A stretch of DNA of 64,000 bases from Paenibacillus sp. FSL R5-0766 (GTDB taxonomy: Bacteria > Bacillota > Bacilli > Paenibacillales > Paenibacillaceae). Shown here one piece after another: positions 8,473 to 19,676 of the stretch. Position numbers and translations under genes: made by a program. The stretch spans positions 5,580,001-5,644,000 of the forward strand of contig NZ_CP150227.1 in NCBI RefSeq assembly GCF_037971845.1, written 5' to 3'. A model generated the notes under the pieces. It did not search any database. It saw only the letters and a list, made by a program, of their open reading frames with translations, and was not told where the DNA came from. Positions within the stretch are counted from its first letter, which is position 1, and every line of letters starts with the position of its first letter.

Positions 8473-9584
8473 TAGGCGTTCCTCCTGTAAGCGACTTCTA
8501 CACGGGAGAGTGTATGTGCCTGGGCTGGATTCCAACCTGTACCCAGCAATGTAGCCAGTGCCTCCAGATGATCTCCGATGATCAATTTGGCGACATCATT
8601 CCCACTTCCCGTGTTACCAGGACGCAACCGATTGGAACGAATAACATCCACCTGACTTGGTGCCGAGACGTTCATTCCATGCTGAATAGCTAGACTTTGT
8701 GCCTTAGGTGGAACGGCCAGTGATGCTGGCTTCACGGTCTGAATCATACGACGAGATAATGCATGAGGCACAGCTGTCATGGAATTGGAACCCAGATCTG
8801 CCCTGCCTAATGTTCGGTTCAGATATGCTTTGATCCGGCTTACCTCATCCTGCCCTGCAAACGCAGGAAGCAGAGACGTCAGATTATTCAACGCCACATC
8901 CTGTCCCCGATCAACCGCGAACAGAAAGGGTGCAAGCTGTTCAGCCGAGACGACCATATCTCCATCCACAAAAAGTACCGTCTCCGCATCCGTCATCTTG
9001 GCTCCAAGTGCCCGGCCGACATCATGTCCTGCCCGATCAGGTTCATAGATTACGGTAAGTCCCGGCTGCCTTAGTACCTGCTTCAAACTGTCATCTGTCG
9101 TTCCATTCAGTACCACAATAATATCCGTCAGAGGCAACCGCTTTAGTTGCAATAACACCTGCCCCAGTGTGTGTTCCTCATTACAGGCACAGACAATGGC
9201 AGCAGCCGAATGACGAAGAGGGAGTGGCACGATCTGGAAGGAATGTCCCGAGGCCTGAGCATAACCCTGCATAAATGCCTTACCTGCTTTCAGGGCTAGC
9301 TCGAAGTTGCTTAGCTCCGCAACGTTCACCGCGTGTGCATTCCATACGAGACGTGCATGTTTTTCTGATACTGTGTTGTTTGCCTTTGCCTCGCTTCCTG
9401 CAACTTGCCCCGCTTTCCACATCAAGTGCAGATCTACTTGGCCAGACTTTGCTCGGCTTCTTCTTGTTTTTTGAATATCTACATGTTTCTTTTTCCTAAA
9501 ACGCTTGTTCATTACTGTTCTTCCTGCTGTCGTTTGTCTATTTGTTGTCCGCCTGCGGCGGACAACCCCTGAACGTCCCTTCAT
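8472..9584 (-). CDS. GT2-like glycosyltransferase with basic N-terminal tail
   Basis: A 370-residue protein. Residues 1 to about 60 are strongly basic (RRRRTTNR, KRFRKKKH), followed by a helix-prone stretch and a GT2 domain with AAIVCACNEE, VVLNGTTDDS, HDVGRALGAK and the DGD metal motif in LFVDGDMVVS. The C-terminal region parallels that of the upstream gene at 9626, so the two look like paralogues. The start is the ATG after GGAGGTGAGGAA. It is the second gene of the operon. Function is inferred as protein or polymer glycosylation; acceptor unknown. Confidence 0.8.
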   Translation of the reverse strand: MKGRSGVVRRRRTTNRQTTAGRTVMNKRFRKKKHVDIQKTRRSRAKSGQVDLHLMWKAGQVAGSEAKANNTVSEKHARLVWNAHAVNVAELSNFELALKAGKAFMQGYAQASGHSFQIVPLPLRHSAAAIVCACNEEHTLGQVLLQLKRLPLTDIIVVLNGTTDDSLKQVLRQPGLTVIYEPDRAGHDVGRALGAKMTDAETVLFVDGDMVVSAEQLAPFLFAVDRGQDVALNNLTSLLPAFAGQDEVSRIKAYLNRTLGRADLGSNSMTAVPHALSRRMIQTVKPASLAVPPKAQSLAIQHGMNVSAPSQVDVIRSNRLRPGNTGSGNDVAKLIIGDHLEALATLLGTGWNPAQAHTLSRVEVAYRRNA

Positions 9585-9625
9585 TTCCTCACCTCCAGCA
9601 TGCTGCATCATCCGATGCGACATGC

Positions 9626-10582
9626 TTACCTCGCCAGGTTGCGAACACGTTTCAGATCGGTATAACCTCCGCGGGGACCGAGCGTATCCGTAATCCACTT
9701 GATCGCTGCCATATGATCATTCAGTACCACCTGACTTAGCGGATCAGGTCCGCTTCGCTTCTTGATTCGTACTGCATTCATTCTACCCACAGGTACGTGA
9801 TGAACAGCGCGTACCCGAAGTCCGCCGATCACAGCCTTGGCTTGTGCGAGTGGCGGAACTTCCAGTGAGGATATGCCCATGACCTCAAGTCCTTTTCGGC
9901 TTATTGCATGTGGAATAGCTGTCATGGATGCCCCCCGGAGATCGGATCTTGCGAGTATGCTGTTCAACATGTGTTTGGCCTCCACTACCGGATGAACGGG
10001 ATGATGAGTGACCGGCCCATGGTAGTCGTTAAGCGCCACATCCGTTCCCTTCAGCACAGCCTTCACGTAAGGCGCAAGGTGCTCTGCGGGAATTGCGATA
10101 TCTGCATCAGTAAATAACAACACCTGACCATAGGCAGCTGCCGCGCCTACTTTTCGTCCTCCATCATGCCCCAGCGCTTCTGCATACGTGAGCACTCGTG
10201 CTCCAGCCCGTTTGGCTGCGTTAGCCGTACCGTCTGTTGAACCATTCACAACGACAAGCACTTCAGCATCACGGCATATCCGCCGCGCTTCACGGACAAC
10301 TGCACCAATCCTTTTCTCCTCATTCATAGCAGGAATAATGACCGAGAGCATCGGTCGCTGAGAAACATCCCTGTGTGAAGGAGCATCACTCATGCCATTT
10401 TCCGCTCCATTCTCTACTCCATCCTTAGCCTGTGACATCAGCTGTTTGGATGGAATAACGAACGTATAGGCCTTTGTACCCTTTTTGTGTCCAGACTTCC
10501 ATTTTCGTTTCTTCAGTACTGTTTTTCTTCGTGTCACATTGGATCGGGTTGCATAACGTGCTGTGGCACGGGTTTTGCGCAA
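9626..10582 (-). CDS. GT2-like glycosyltransferase, first gene of the operon
   Basis: A 318-residue family 2 glycosyltransferase: SVIIPAMNEEKRIG, VVVNGSTDGTANAA, GHDGGRKVGAAA and the metal motif TDADIAIP. The first 50 residues or so are basic (RRKTVLKKRKWKSG), as in its paralogue at 8472. A TTG at 10582 is the best start because GGGAGGTG stands just upstream; the ATG 18 bases earlier overlaps that binding site. The gene heads the minus-strand operon running to 3630. No clear sigma-A promoter was found in the 600 bp before it. Confidence 0.78.
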   Translation of the reverse strand: MRKTRATARYATRSNVTRRKTVLKKRKWKSGHKKGTKAYTFVIPSKQLMSQAKDGVENGAENGMSDAPSHRDVSQRPMLSVIIPAMNEEKRIGAVVREARRICRDAEVLVVVNGSTDGTANAAKRAGARVLTYAEALGHDGGRKVGAAAAYGQVLLFTDADIAIPAEHLAPYVKAVLKGTDVALNDYHGPVTHHPVHPVVEAKHMLNSILARSDLRGASMTAIPHAISRKGLEVMGISSLEVPPLAQAKAVIGGLRVRAVHHVPVGRMNAVRIKKRSGPDPLSQVVLNDHMAAIKWITDTLGPRGGYTDLKRVRNLAR

Positions 10583-12767
<2,185 letters not shown>

Positions 12768-12869
12768 AATTTTATTTTAATGCGGTTGAACTTATAATGT
12801 ACTTATCCTAATGGTAACAAAACGTTCAGACACCCCTCACCGTCCGAACGGATTAAGCTGATATCAATC

Positions 12870-12906
12870 AAAAGCGGTGTCCCGGACAACTCTGGACACC
12901 GCTTTT
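12870..12906. terminator. Bidirectional rho-independent terminator
   Basis: AAAAGCGGTGTCC pairs with GGACACCGCTTTT around an 11-base loop, giving a 13-bp perfect stem with A/T tails on both sides. It lies between the convergent M4 protease and decapeptide-repeat genes and can end both transcripts. Confidence 0.88.
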
Positions 12907-12937
12907 GTCATTTGTTTATTACGGATACAATCCTGCA

Positions 12938-15900
12938 CTATCCTTGCGAAGGTCCCGCAGCAATCCATGACAACAATCCGTACGTATGCTTGCAATCTGC
13001 TGTACGTGACACTTCAAGTACCGCTTCATCCTCACTCTGCGAGAGCAGGGAAATCTGGAATCCCCGATCATTGCTCATGCCCACAATCACATAATGTTCT
13101 GAAGCAAATGATTCTTCAAAAACAACAGTTACCTCTGTGCATACTTCACTCTCTGGCAGTACAAAAGCTTCCATCCCGAATTGTTGTACAACCGGTTGTT
13201 TGCTTACGCTGCGAACGGGCTGGAAGGCCAGATGTTTGGCCTGAACTGCCCCCGATTGCAACTGGCTGCTGCCCACAGCATCATCACACAGATGCTCCTG
13301 TGTAATCGATTGTTCACTTAACATAAACTCCGTAGTTCCAACAATCTCCTGTGACCGTTCAAGCTGTGGTTGCTGAGCCTGATCTGTTTGGGATATCAGC
13401 TCTTGTTGTTGCTCCAGACCAGCACTCGGCAATGCCTCGACAATGACCTGCTGTGATTGCTGTACACCTTCATTTTGTGGTTGAAGCAATCCCTCTTGTC
13501 TTTTGATAGCTGCCAGCTGCTCCAGCGTTTCTCCACTGAACTGACGAATCGCATTCCAGATCTCTACACTTAAATGGGCAGGACCAACAATTCCCGCATT
13601 CAAGTGATTGGAGGTAATGCTTTGGTCACCCAGTTTGCTGCCAGTTACACTGCCATCAGCTAGTTTGGCGCTCGTTACGGATCCATTCTGCAGGTGAATT
13701 CCGCTTACCAATTCCTCTTCCAGATGGACTGTGCGAATACTGCGTTCCTGAATATGATCAGCAAGAATGGTTCCATCCTGAATATGACGAGATTGCACAC
13801 TTTTGTCTGCTATGTGAATAGCCGATACCGCACCTTCAAGTAATTTATTACCGTTCACACTGCCGTCAGCCATTTTGGCACTTGTTATGGAACCATTGTG
13901 CAGGTGAATCGCACTTACCGATTCCGCTTTGAGGTGGGAGATCCCAATGCTTCGCTCTTGAATATGGTCAGCATGTATGGCTCTCTCTTGGATATGACGG
14001 GATTGCACACTTCCATTGGCAATATGGACATCCGACACCGCATCTTCAAGCAGTTTGCTGCTGCTCACACTGCCATCGGCCAGTTTGGCACTTGTTACGG
14101 ACCCATTTTGCAGATGAACCGCACTTATTGCTTCCTCCTCCAGATGGGACGTACCAATGCTATGTTCCTGAATATGATCAGCAAGGATCGCTCCTGTCTG
14201 GATATGGCGACTTTGCACACTTTCCGATGCGATATGGCTCCCCAATACAGCATCTTCGAGCAATTTGCTGCCGCTAATGCTACCATCAGCCAATTTGGCA
14301 CTTGTGACGGACCCATTTTGCAGATGAACCGCACTTACTGATTCCTCTTCCAGATGGGCTGTGCCGATACTTCGCTCCTGAATATGACCAGCATGAATAG
14401 CTCCTGCCTGAATATGCCCGGATTGCACACTTTCCGATGCGATATGAATCCCGGATACCGTACCTTCAAGTAACTTGCTGCCAGTTATACTGCCATCCGC
14501 CAGTTTGGCACTCGTTACAGATCCATTTTGCAAATGAATGGCACTTACCGACTCCTCTTCCAAATGTGCTGTGCCGATGCTCCGCTCTTGAATATGATCA
14601 GCAAGGATTGTTCCCTCTTGAATATGACGGGATTGCACACTATCGTCTGCAATGTGGATATCTGATACTGCTCCTTCAAGCAACTTGCTGCCGGTTACAC
14701 TGCCATCGGCCAACTTGGTACTTGTTACAGATCCATTTTGCAGATGAATGGCACTTACTGCTTCCTGTTCCAAGTGAAGCATGCCGATGCTGTGCTCCTG
14801 AATGTGATCAGCAAGGATTACTCCTGCCTGGATATGGCGGGATTGCACACTTTCAGAGGCGATATGGATTCCTGACACCGCATCTTCGATCAACTTACTG
14901 CCGGTTACACTGCCGTCGGCCAGTTTGGCACTGATGACAGACCCATTTTGCAGGTGAATCGCACTTACTGCTTCCTCCTCCAGATGGGTTGTGCCGATGC
15001 TCCGCTCCTGAATATGGTCAGCATGAATAGCCCCTGCCTGAATGTGCCCGGGTTGCACACTTTCGGACGCAATATGAATCCCCGATACGGTTCCTTCAAG
15101 CAATTTGCTGCCGTTTATACTGCCATCCGCCAGTTTGGCACTTGTTACAGATCCATTTTGCAAATGAACCGAACTTACAGCCTCCTCATCCAGATGAACT
15201 GAGCCAATACTGCACTCTTGAATATGATCAGCAAGGATTGCGCCTTCTTGGATATGACGGGTTTGCACACTTTCATTGGCAATGTGAGTAGCCGATACGG
15301 TTCCTGCAGCTAATTTGCTGCCATCCACACTACCCGTTGCTAATTTGGAGCGTGTTACAGATTCATCCTGCAAAATAATCGTACTTACCGCTTCTTCTTC
15401 CAGATGAGATGTTCCGATGCTGCGTTCATGGATATGATGAGGAAGAATCTCACCATCTTGAATATGACGGGAATGCACAGCTCCTTGCTGCAGGTGAACA
15501 GCACTTGTTGACTCTGCCTGAAGATGCAAACCACTGATCAAACCTGGCTGAAGGTGAGCTGCTGTAATGGATAAAGGTGCCAGATGGTCTGTTTCGACAG
15601 ATCCGGGTGCCAAGTGATGCGACGTAACCACCTGTTCAGCAATATGCTCCTCATGAATAATGTCTGGCTTCAGATGCTGTGAGCCCACTACTTGAGTCCC
15701 CAAATGATCAGACTTCACGCTGCCTTCAGCCAAATGGACGGATTGTACAACGGATGGCTGCAAGTGCTCGCTACCTACAGCAGCCTGTTGCAGTTCTGTC
15801 CCGGATACCGAGTCTGCTGTCAAATGGTCCGCACTTATGGAGCCATGCCGAAGTTTGTTGCCGGTAATACTGCCATCAGCGAATAACTCGGGCGAGCGTA

Positions 15901-18085
15901 TTTCTTCCGACAAATGTTCCAGTGAAACGGCATGCTGCTTCAGGTGATATCCGCGAATGGTTCCTGCTGGAATATGTTTGGCGTTAATACTCTCTGCCAT
16001 AATCTTGGAAGAAGTCACGCTGCCGTCTGCCAGTTTAGCTGACGTAACAGCAAAATCCGCCAGTTTATCTGTGGCAACACTTTCTGGTGAGAGCTTGGGG
16101 GAGGTAACCGCATGATCTGTTAGATGAGGCGGAAAAATGGACCCGCCAGCCAGCTGGGCTGAAGTTACACTATCAATAGCCAATTTGTCTGTTGTGACCG
16201 CGGACCGTGCAATCGCATCCGTTTCAACACTGCCCGGCTGAAGATGAGGTACACCTACGGCATGTTCTGTCAGATGTTCTGATTTCACTGCATAAGGTCT
16301 TAGGGCCTCGGAACCCACGCTGCCTGGAGCCAGATGTGTCCCTGTGACTCCACCACTCGCAAGATGCGAGGATATAACACTTCCCGGGGCAAGCGCTCTG
16401 CTACTTACTGATGCCGTTCCAAGCTTTTCTGTTGTCACACTTCCATCCGCGAGTTTAACGTCTGTAACGGCAGCATCCTGCAATTCATACGTACCCACGG
16501 CCGACTCTGCAAGATGCCGCTCACACACCACGTCGTCTGCAAGAGCGTCTCCGGACACACTTCCGGCAGATAGATGAGCTGCCTCGATGCTTCCACTTGC
16601 AATGTGAATAGAGTGAATTGCGGAATTGTCCACATGTACCGGTGTAATTCCCCGATTCGCAATGTGTTCCGCACGAATGGACCCTTTGGCAAGATGTTTA
16701 CCCTGTACGGCTTCATCCGCGATTTTGGAAGAAATGACGCTCTGATCAGAGATCTTGGATGCCGTAATGGACTGCTCCAGCAATTTGGCTGTTCCCACAG
16801 ACTGGTCTGCCAGTTTGCTGCTGGTTACTGCACCTTCCGTCAAATGCTCACTGCCCACTTCTCCATTGCCAATCTGCTCCTTGCCAACGGAATGAGCTCG
16901 AATCTGACTTGATCCGATTGAACCGTCCAGGAGATGTCTTCCAGTTAGTGAACCCTCAGCTAAATGTCTTGTTTGTATGGATCCATCCTCTATCTGGTCA
17001 CTTCCAATACTGCCACTTAATAGTTGTGGACGACCGACAGCCCCTTCTGCCAGATGTGTCTGTTTAACAGCACCTGCCTGAATGTGGTGAGATTCGATGG
17101 ATAGTTCTTCGATTTTGCTGCCTGTGACAGCAGCTTCCCGAATTTTGGACGTAGTCACTGCATCGTCAGCAAGTTTGGAGGTATTCACAGCTCCCCCCGT
17201 GAGATGTCTTGTATCCACCCCGCTAATCGCGATCTTGTCTCCGGTCACGGCATGATTCTTAATTAATTCTTCCGTGACCAGCATGCGGCTGAGATGTCTT
17301 GTGCCAATGGAACCGTCGGCAATTTTGGCCGAATCGATGACCTGGTTGCCAAGCTTCTGAGAAGTAATACTGCCATCTCTGATTTTCTCACCGGCAATAG
17401 AAGCATTTCGTATTTTATGACCAGACACAGAACCGTCAATCAGGTGCTCCTCAGATACAGACGCTTCCGCAAGTTTCGCCGAAACAATGGCCCCGTCGGC
17501 AATGTGAATGCTGGTCACCGCATAATCCTGCAATGCCTCACTGCCGACCGCATCCGGTTTCAGCTTGGAAGCATCTACAGAGAAAGGAGCCAACTTGCTC
17601 TCCGTAACAGCAAATTCACTCAAGTCGTCCGTGTAGATGTAATGTCCGGTATGACCCGGCATCTGGTTTTGGTTCAGGATCTGCAGCCGGTCCTTGTTTG
17701 TCACCTCCTGCTTTTTGATGTCCTGCTCTTCTTCCAGAGCAAGCGGAGCCAAGCTGCTAACCTGAATCTGCTTTTCCGAGCTATCTTGTGTCTCGACTTC
17801 CTTGCGATCAGACTCTACGGGTTCCGGCATGATTTTGGCTTCAATCTCTAGCTCTTCCAGCTCGTTTGTTGAAGCAGGTAGCTCCGTTGATTCGAATAGG
17901 AATTCTTCCGACTCCTGAACAGCTCTCGAATCCCTTTTATTCGTATTCAAGCGTTCTTCCCTATTCACAGTGAAACCTGAGTTCATCTTGTCTGCCCGGC
18001 GATCAGTCAGTTCCAATTCCTTAAATTTCGGGCTCACATGCCGCAGTTTCGGCGTTGGAACCTTCTTTTTGCCATTTTTACTCAT
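12938..18085 (-). CDS. Giant decapeptide-repeat protein with WIAG tail
   Basis: A 1715-residue protein. Residues 1-155 are charged and acidic without a signal peptide. From about 157 to 1505 there are roughly 134 ten-residue units of the type GSVTSAKLAD: small residue, Ser/Ala, Val/Ile, three variable, Lys/His, Leu/Ile, two variable. Aliphatic residues recur every five positions. A C-terminal 200-residue region follows, with a Gln/Glu-rich part and a compact end carrying WIAAG seven residues before the stop, which I link to the WIAG-tail proteins of Paenibacillus. Similar repeats occur in phage tail fibres and bacterial adhesins. AAGGAG precedes the ATG. Divergent from yheC/D; likely a spore-surface fibre or coat protein (inference). 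Confidence 0.85.
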   Translation of the reverse strand: MSKNGKKKVPTPKLRHVSPKFKELELTDRRADKMNSGFTVNREERLNTNKRDSRAVQESEEFLFESTELPASTNELEELEIEAKIMPEPVESDRKEVETQDSSEKQIQVSSLAPLALEEEQDIKKQEVTNKDRLQILNQNQMPGHTGHYIYTDDLSEFAVTESKLAPFSVDASKLKPDAVGSEALQDYAVTSIHIADGAIVSAKLAEASVSEEHLIDGSVSGHKIRNASIAGEKIRDGSITSQKLGNQVIDSAKIADGSIGTRHLSRMLVTEELIKNHAVTGDKIAISGVDTRHLTGGAVNTSKLADDAVTTSKIREAAVTGSKIEELSIESHHIQAGAVKQTHLAEGAVGRPQLLSGSIGSDQIEDGSIQTRHLAEGSLTGRHLLDGSIGSSQIRAHSVGKEQIGNGEVGSEHLTEGAVTSSKLADQSVGTAKLLEQSITASKISDQSVISSKIADEAVQGKHLAKGSIRAEHIANRGITPVHVDNSAIHSIHIASGSIEAAHLSAGSVSGDALADDVVCERHLAESAVGTYELQDAAVTDVKLADGSVTTEKLGTASVSSRALAPGSVISSHLASGGVTGTHLAPGSVGSEALRPYAVKSEHLTEHAVGVPHLQPGSVETDAIARSAVTTDKLAIDSVTSAQLAGGSIFPPHLTDHAVTSPKLSPESVATDKLADFAVTSAKLADGSVTSSKIMAESINAKHIPAGTIRGYHLKQHAVSLEHLSEEIRSPELFADGSITGNKLRHGSISADHLTADSVSGTELQQAAVGSEHLQPSVVQSVHLAEGSVKSDHLGTQVVGSQHLKPDIIHEEHIAEQVVTSHHLAPGSVETDHLAPLSITAAHLQPGLISGLHLQAESTSAVHLQQGAVHSRHIQDGEILPHHIHERSIGTSHLEEEAVSTIILQDESVTRSKLATGSVDGSKLAAGTVSATHIANESVQTRHIQEGAILADHIQECSIGSVHLDEEAVSSVHLQNGSVTSAKLADGSINGSKLLEGTVSGIHIASESVQPGHIQAGAIHADHIQERSIGTTHLEEEAVSAIHLQNGSVISAKLADGSVTGSKLIEDAVSGIHIASESVQSRHIQAGVILADHIQEHSIGMLHLEQEAVSAIHLQNGSVTSTKLADGSVTGSKLLEGAVSDIHIADDSVQSRHIQEGTILADHIQERSIGTAHLEEESVSAIHLQNGSVTSAKLADGSITGSKLLEGTVSGIHIASESVQSGHIQAGAIHAGHIQERSIGTAHLEEESVSAVHLQNGSVTSAKLADGSISGSKLLEDAVLGSHIASESVQSRHIQTGAILADHIQEHSIGTSHLEEEAISAVHLQNGSVTSAKLADGSVSSSKLLEDAVSDVHIANGSVQSRHIQERAIHADHIQERSIGISHLKAESVSAIHLHNGSITSAKMADGSVNGNKLLEGAVSAIHIADKSVQSRHIQDGTILADHIQERSIRTVHLEEELVSGIHLQNGSVTSAKLADGSVTGSKLGDQSITSNHLNAGIVGPAHLSVEIWNAIRQFSGETLEQLAAIKRQEGLLQPQNEGVQQSQQVIVEALPSAGLEQQQELISQTDQAQQPQLERSQEIVGTTEFMLSEQSITQEHLCDDAVGSSQLQSGAVQAKHLAFQPVRSVSKQPVVQQFGMEAFVLPESEVCTEVTVVFEESFASEHYVIVGMSNDRGFQISLLSQSEDEAVLEVSRTADCKHTYGLLSWIAAGPSQG
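13570..17615 (-). repeat. Decapeptide repeat tract inside the WIAG-tail gene
   Basis: About 134 tandem 30-bp codon units without interruption or frameshift. The promoter-proximal two thirds (about 15.5-17.6 kb) are diverged units in no fixed order. The distal third is organised in higher-order 210-bp units, listed separately. Confidence 0.85.
13580..15500 (-). repeat. 210-bp tandem higher-order repeat (nine copies)
   Basis: A landmark sequence (ATCCATTCTGCAG and close variants) recurs at 13679, 13889, 14099, 14309, 14519, 14729, 14939, 15149 and 15359, exactly 210 bp apart. Each unit encodes seven decapeptides (70 residues), ordered GSVTSAKLAD, GSVTGSKLLE, GAVSGIHIAS, ESVQSRHIQA, GAILADHIQE, RSIGTSHLEE, EAVSAIHLQN with small changes. 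The exact spacing and high similarity point to recent tandem duplication. Confidence 0.9.
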
Positions 18086-18460
18086 GCAGCTTGCTCCTTC
18101 CTCTAACGTTCATCTCCGGCATCATATGCTCCCATATGGGCATCTGCCACTTCATTTATGACTTTTGCGGATTCCAGAGCACGAATGTACAGGCGTCAAG
18201 ACAGGAAGGTTCGATGATCTTTGTGGAAATAGGCGTGTCAGGGCAGCAGAGGAAAGGCGGCTGTCCACGCCCCCGTCCCAGTCATGTCATAGGATATTAT
18301 GTCTAGGTCATGTCTGAAAACGCGCTGAGCAAGCACTAGTGCATGGCTATGCATATATACACCGGTCTGCGTTATCGCGATGTCTGAGCCATGCGGTGAC
18401 AGGCCGGCATTCCATGAATGGACGATCCATGGTCGCGATAACATCGAAGGAGGAACGGTC
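18086..18460. other. Divergent promoter region, WIAG-tail gene and yheC/D
   Basis: A 375-bp spacer between two genes read outward. A CATAGGATA at 18288-18296 matches the sigma-K -10 pattern CATAnnnTA toward yheC/D, but no -35 of the usual spacing was found. Nothing coding is seen. Sporulation control is expected from the gene families rather than demonstrated. Confidence 0.4.
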
Positions 18461-19591
18461 ATGCTCCAAGAAACGATCGGCATTATGTTCGATTCACGCA
18501 TGTACCGGGGGATACCGGCCGGAAGGACCGGTCAGGAATCACTCGCGAATTATGAACAGGCAGCGGCCAGTTATGGATTAACTCCCTGCTTTTTGAGGCT
18601 GGAAGATATCGATTCGGATCAAAAAACATGTCTTGCCTATGTAAAAAAAGAAGGCAGATATGTTCGCGAGCGCATGCCACTGCCCTCCGTCATTCATAAC
18701 CGCTCACTCCAGCTTCGCCGGACGGAACAGCATCAGATTACCAAGCTGATGTTGCAGGGTATCCAGGTATTCAACGTTCGCAACCGGTACCGTAAAGATC
18801 ACATTCATGACATGCTTCAGCAGGACCCCGCCTTGAGAGAACACCTGCCCCATGCAGTTAAAGCTACGCCAGAATCTCTGGCCTATATGATGGAACAACA
18901 TGATGACCTCGTCATCAAACCATGCAGCGGTAGCATCGGTCATGGGATTATGCGAGTCTTTGAGCGAGATGGACAGTGGAAACTAACCTGTGAGACGAAG
19001 GCTGCACGCAAAGGGTGGGCTACCTTCCGATTGAGCAAAGGACAGCTTCCTTCCGCCACCCTAAGGCGGATATTTCGCCATGCCTACCTCATTGAAGAGC
19101 GTATCCCACTGGTACGTTATGAGGGCAGGCCGGTAGATTTGCGGGTATCTGTACAACGTGGCGGCGATGGTCTTTGGGGAATAACAGGCATGTTTGCCAA
19201 AGCGGCTCCTGCCCATACGTTTGTCAGCAATATCGCCCAGGGAGGTAAAGTCATGAAGCTCGCGGAGGCCCTTGGATTAGGGGAATCTGGCTTCGACCTG
19301 GCTCGACTGGAATACAGAATCGGACTCGTTGCACTTCGAATTGCCCAGAACCTGGCTGCCAGTCTGCCACATCTGGCTGATCTGGGTCTTGATCTCGGGA
19401 TAACGCGCAGCGGCCAGATCTACTTTATTGAATGCAATGGACGGGATCAGCGTTACGGTTTTCGCAAGGCGGGAATGTCGGAACACTGGAAGGCAACGTA
19501 CAGCAAACCGATGGCTTATGGGCGTCTGCTGCTGGAACAGAATTCGAGAATTCCGAGACAACCGCAGACATACGATAGGAGACTATATTGA
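18461..19591 (+). CDS. YheC/YheD-family ATP-grasp protein (spore coat-associated)
   Basis: A 376-residue protein of the YheC/YheD family, whose Bacillus members associate with the endospore coat. The C-terminal two thirds form an ATP-grasp fold: VIKPCSGSIGHGI corresponds to the nucleotide-binding loop, and FIECNGRDQR near the C-terminus to the metal-binding strand. ATP-grasp enzymes form amide or thioester bonds using ATP, so it may ligate or modify a coat component; the substrate is unknown. The ATG at 18461 follows AAGGAGG with seven-base spacing; upstream in-frame ATGs lack sites. It lies divergent to the WIAG-tail gene and 85 bp ahead of psd. Confidence 0.85.
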   Translation: MLQETIGIMFDSRMYRGIPAGRTGQESLANYEQAAASYGLTPCFLRLEDIDSDQKTCLAYVKKEGRYVRERMPLPSVIHNRSLQLRRTEQHQITKLMLQGIQVFNVRNRYRKDHIHDMLQQDPALREHLPHAVKATPESLAYMMEQHDDLVIKPCSGSIGHGIMRVFERDGQWKLTCETKAARKGWATFRLSKGQLPSATLRRIFRHAYLIEERIPLVRYEGRPVDLRVSVQRGGDGLWGITGMFAKAAPAHTFVSNIAQGGKVMKLAEALGLGESGFDLARLEYRIGLVALRIAQNLAASLPHLADLGLDLGITRSGQIYFIECNGRDQRYGFRKAGMSEHWKATYSKPMAYGRLLLEQNSRIPRQPQTYDRRLY

Positions 19592-19676
19592 TTTCGTGTG
19601 CATTCTGTGTCAATATTATGCAGAACGGCCGGTCTTGCCGGCCTTGAAGTTCGCATTAACCCTAAGGGGGATATTC

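Noticed and set aside
13580..15500. Regularly spaced direct repeats, CRISPR-like at first sight
   Set aside because: The period is 210 bp, the whole tract stays open in one frame, and each unit encodes seven decapeptides. This is a coding repeat, not an array of spacers.
19627..19643. GGCCGG/CCGGCC hairpin between yheC/D and psd as a terminator
   Set aside because: The stem is only six base pairs and no T tract follows.
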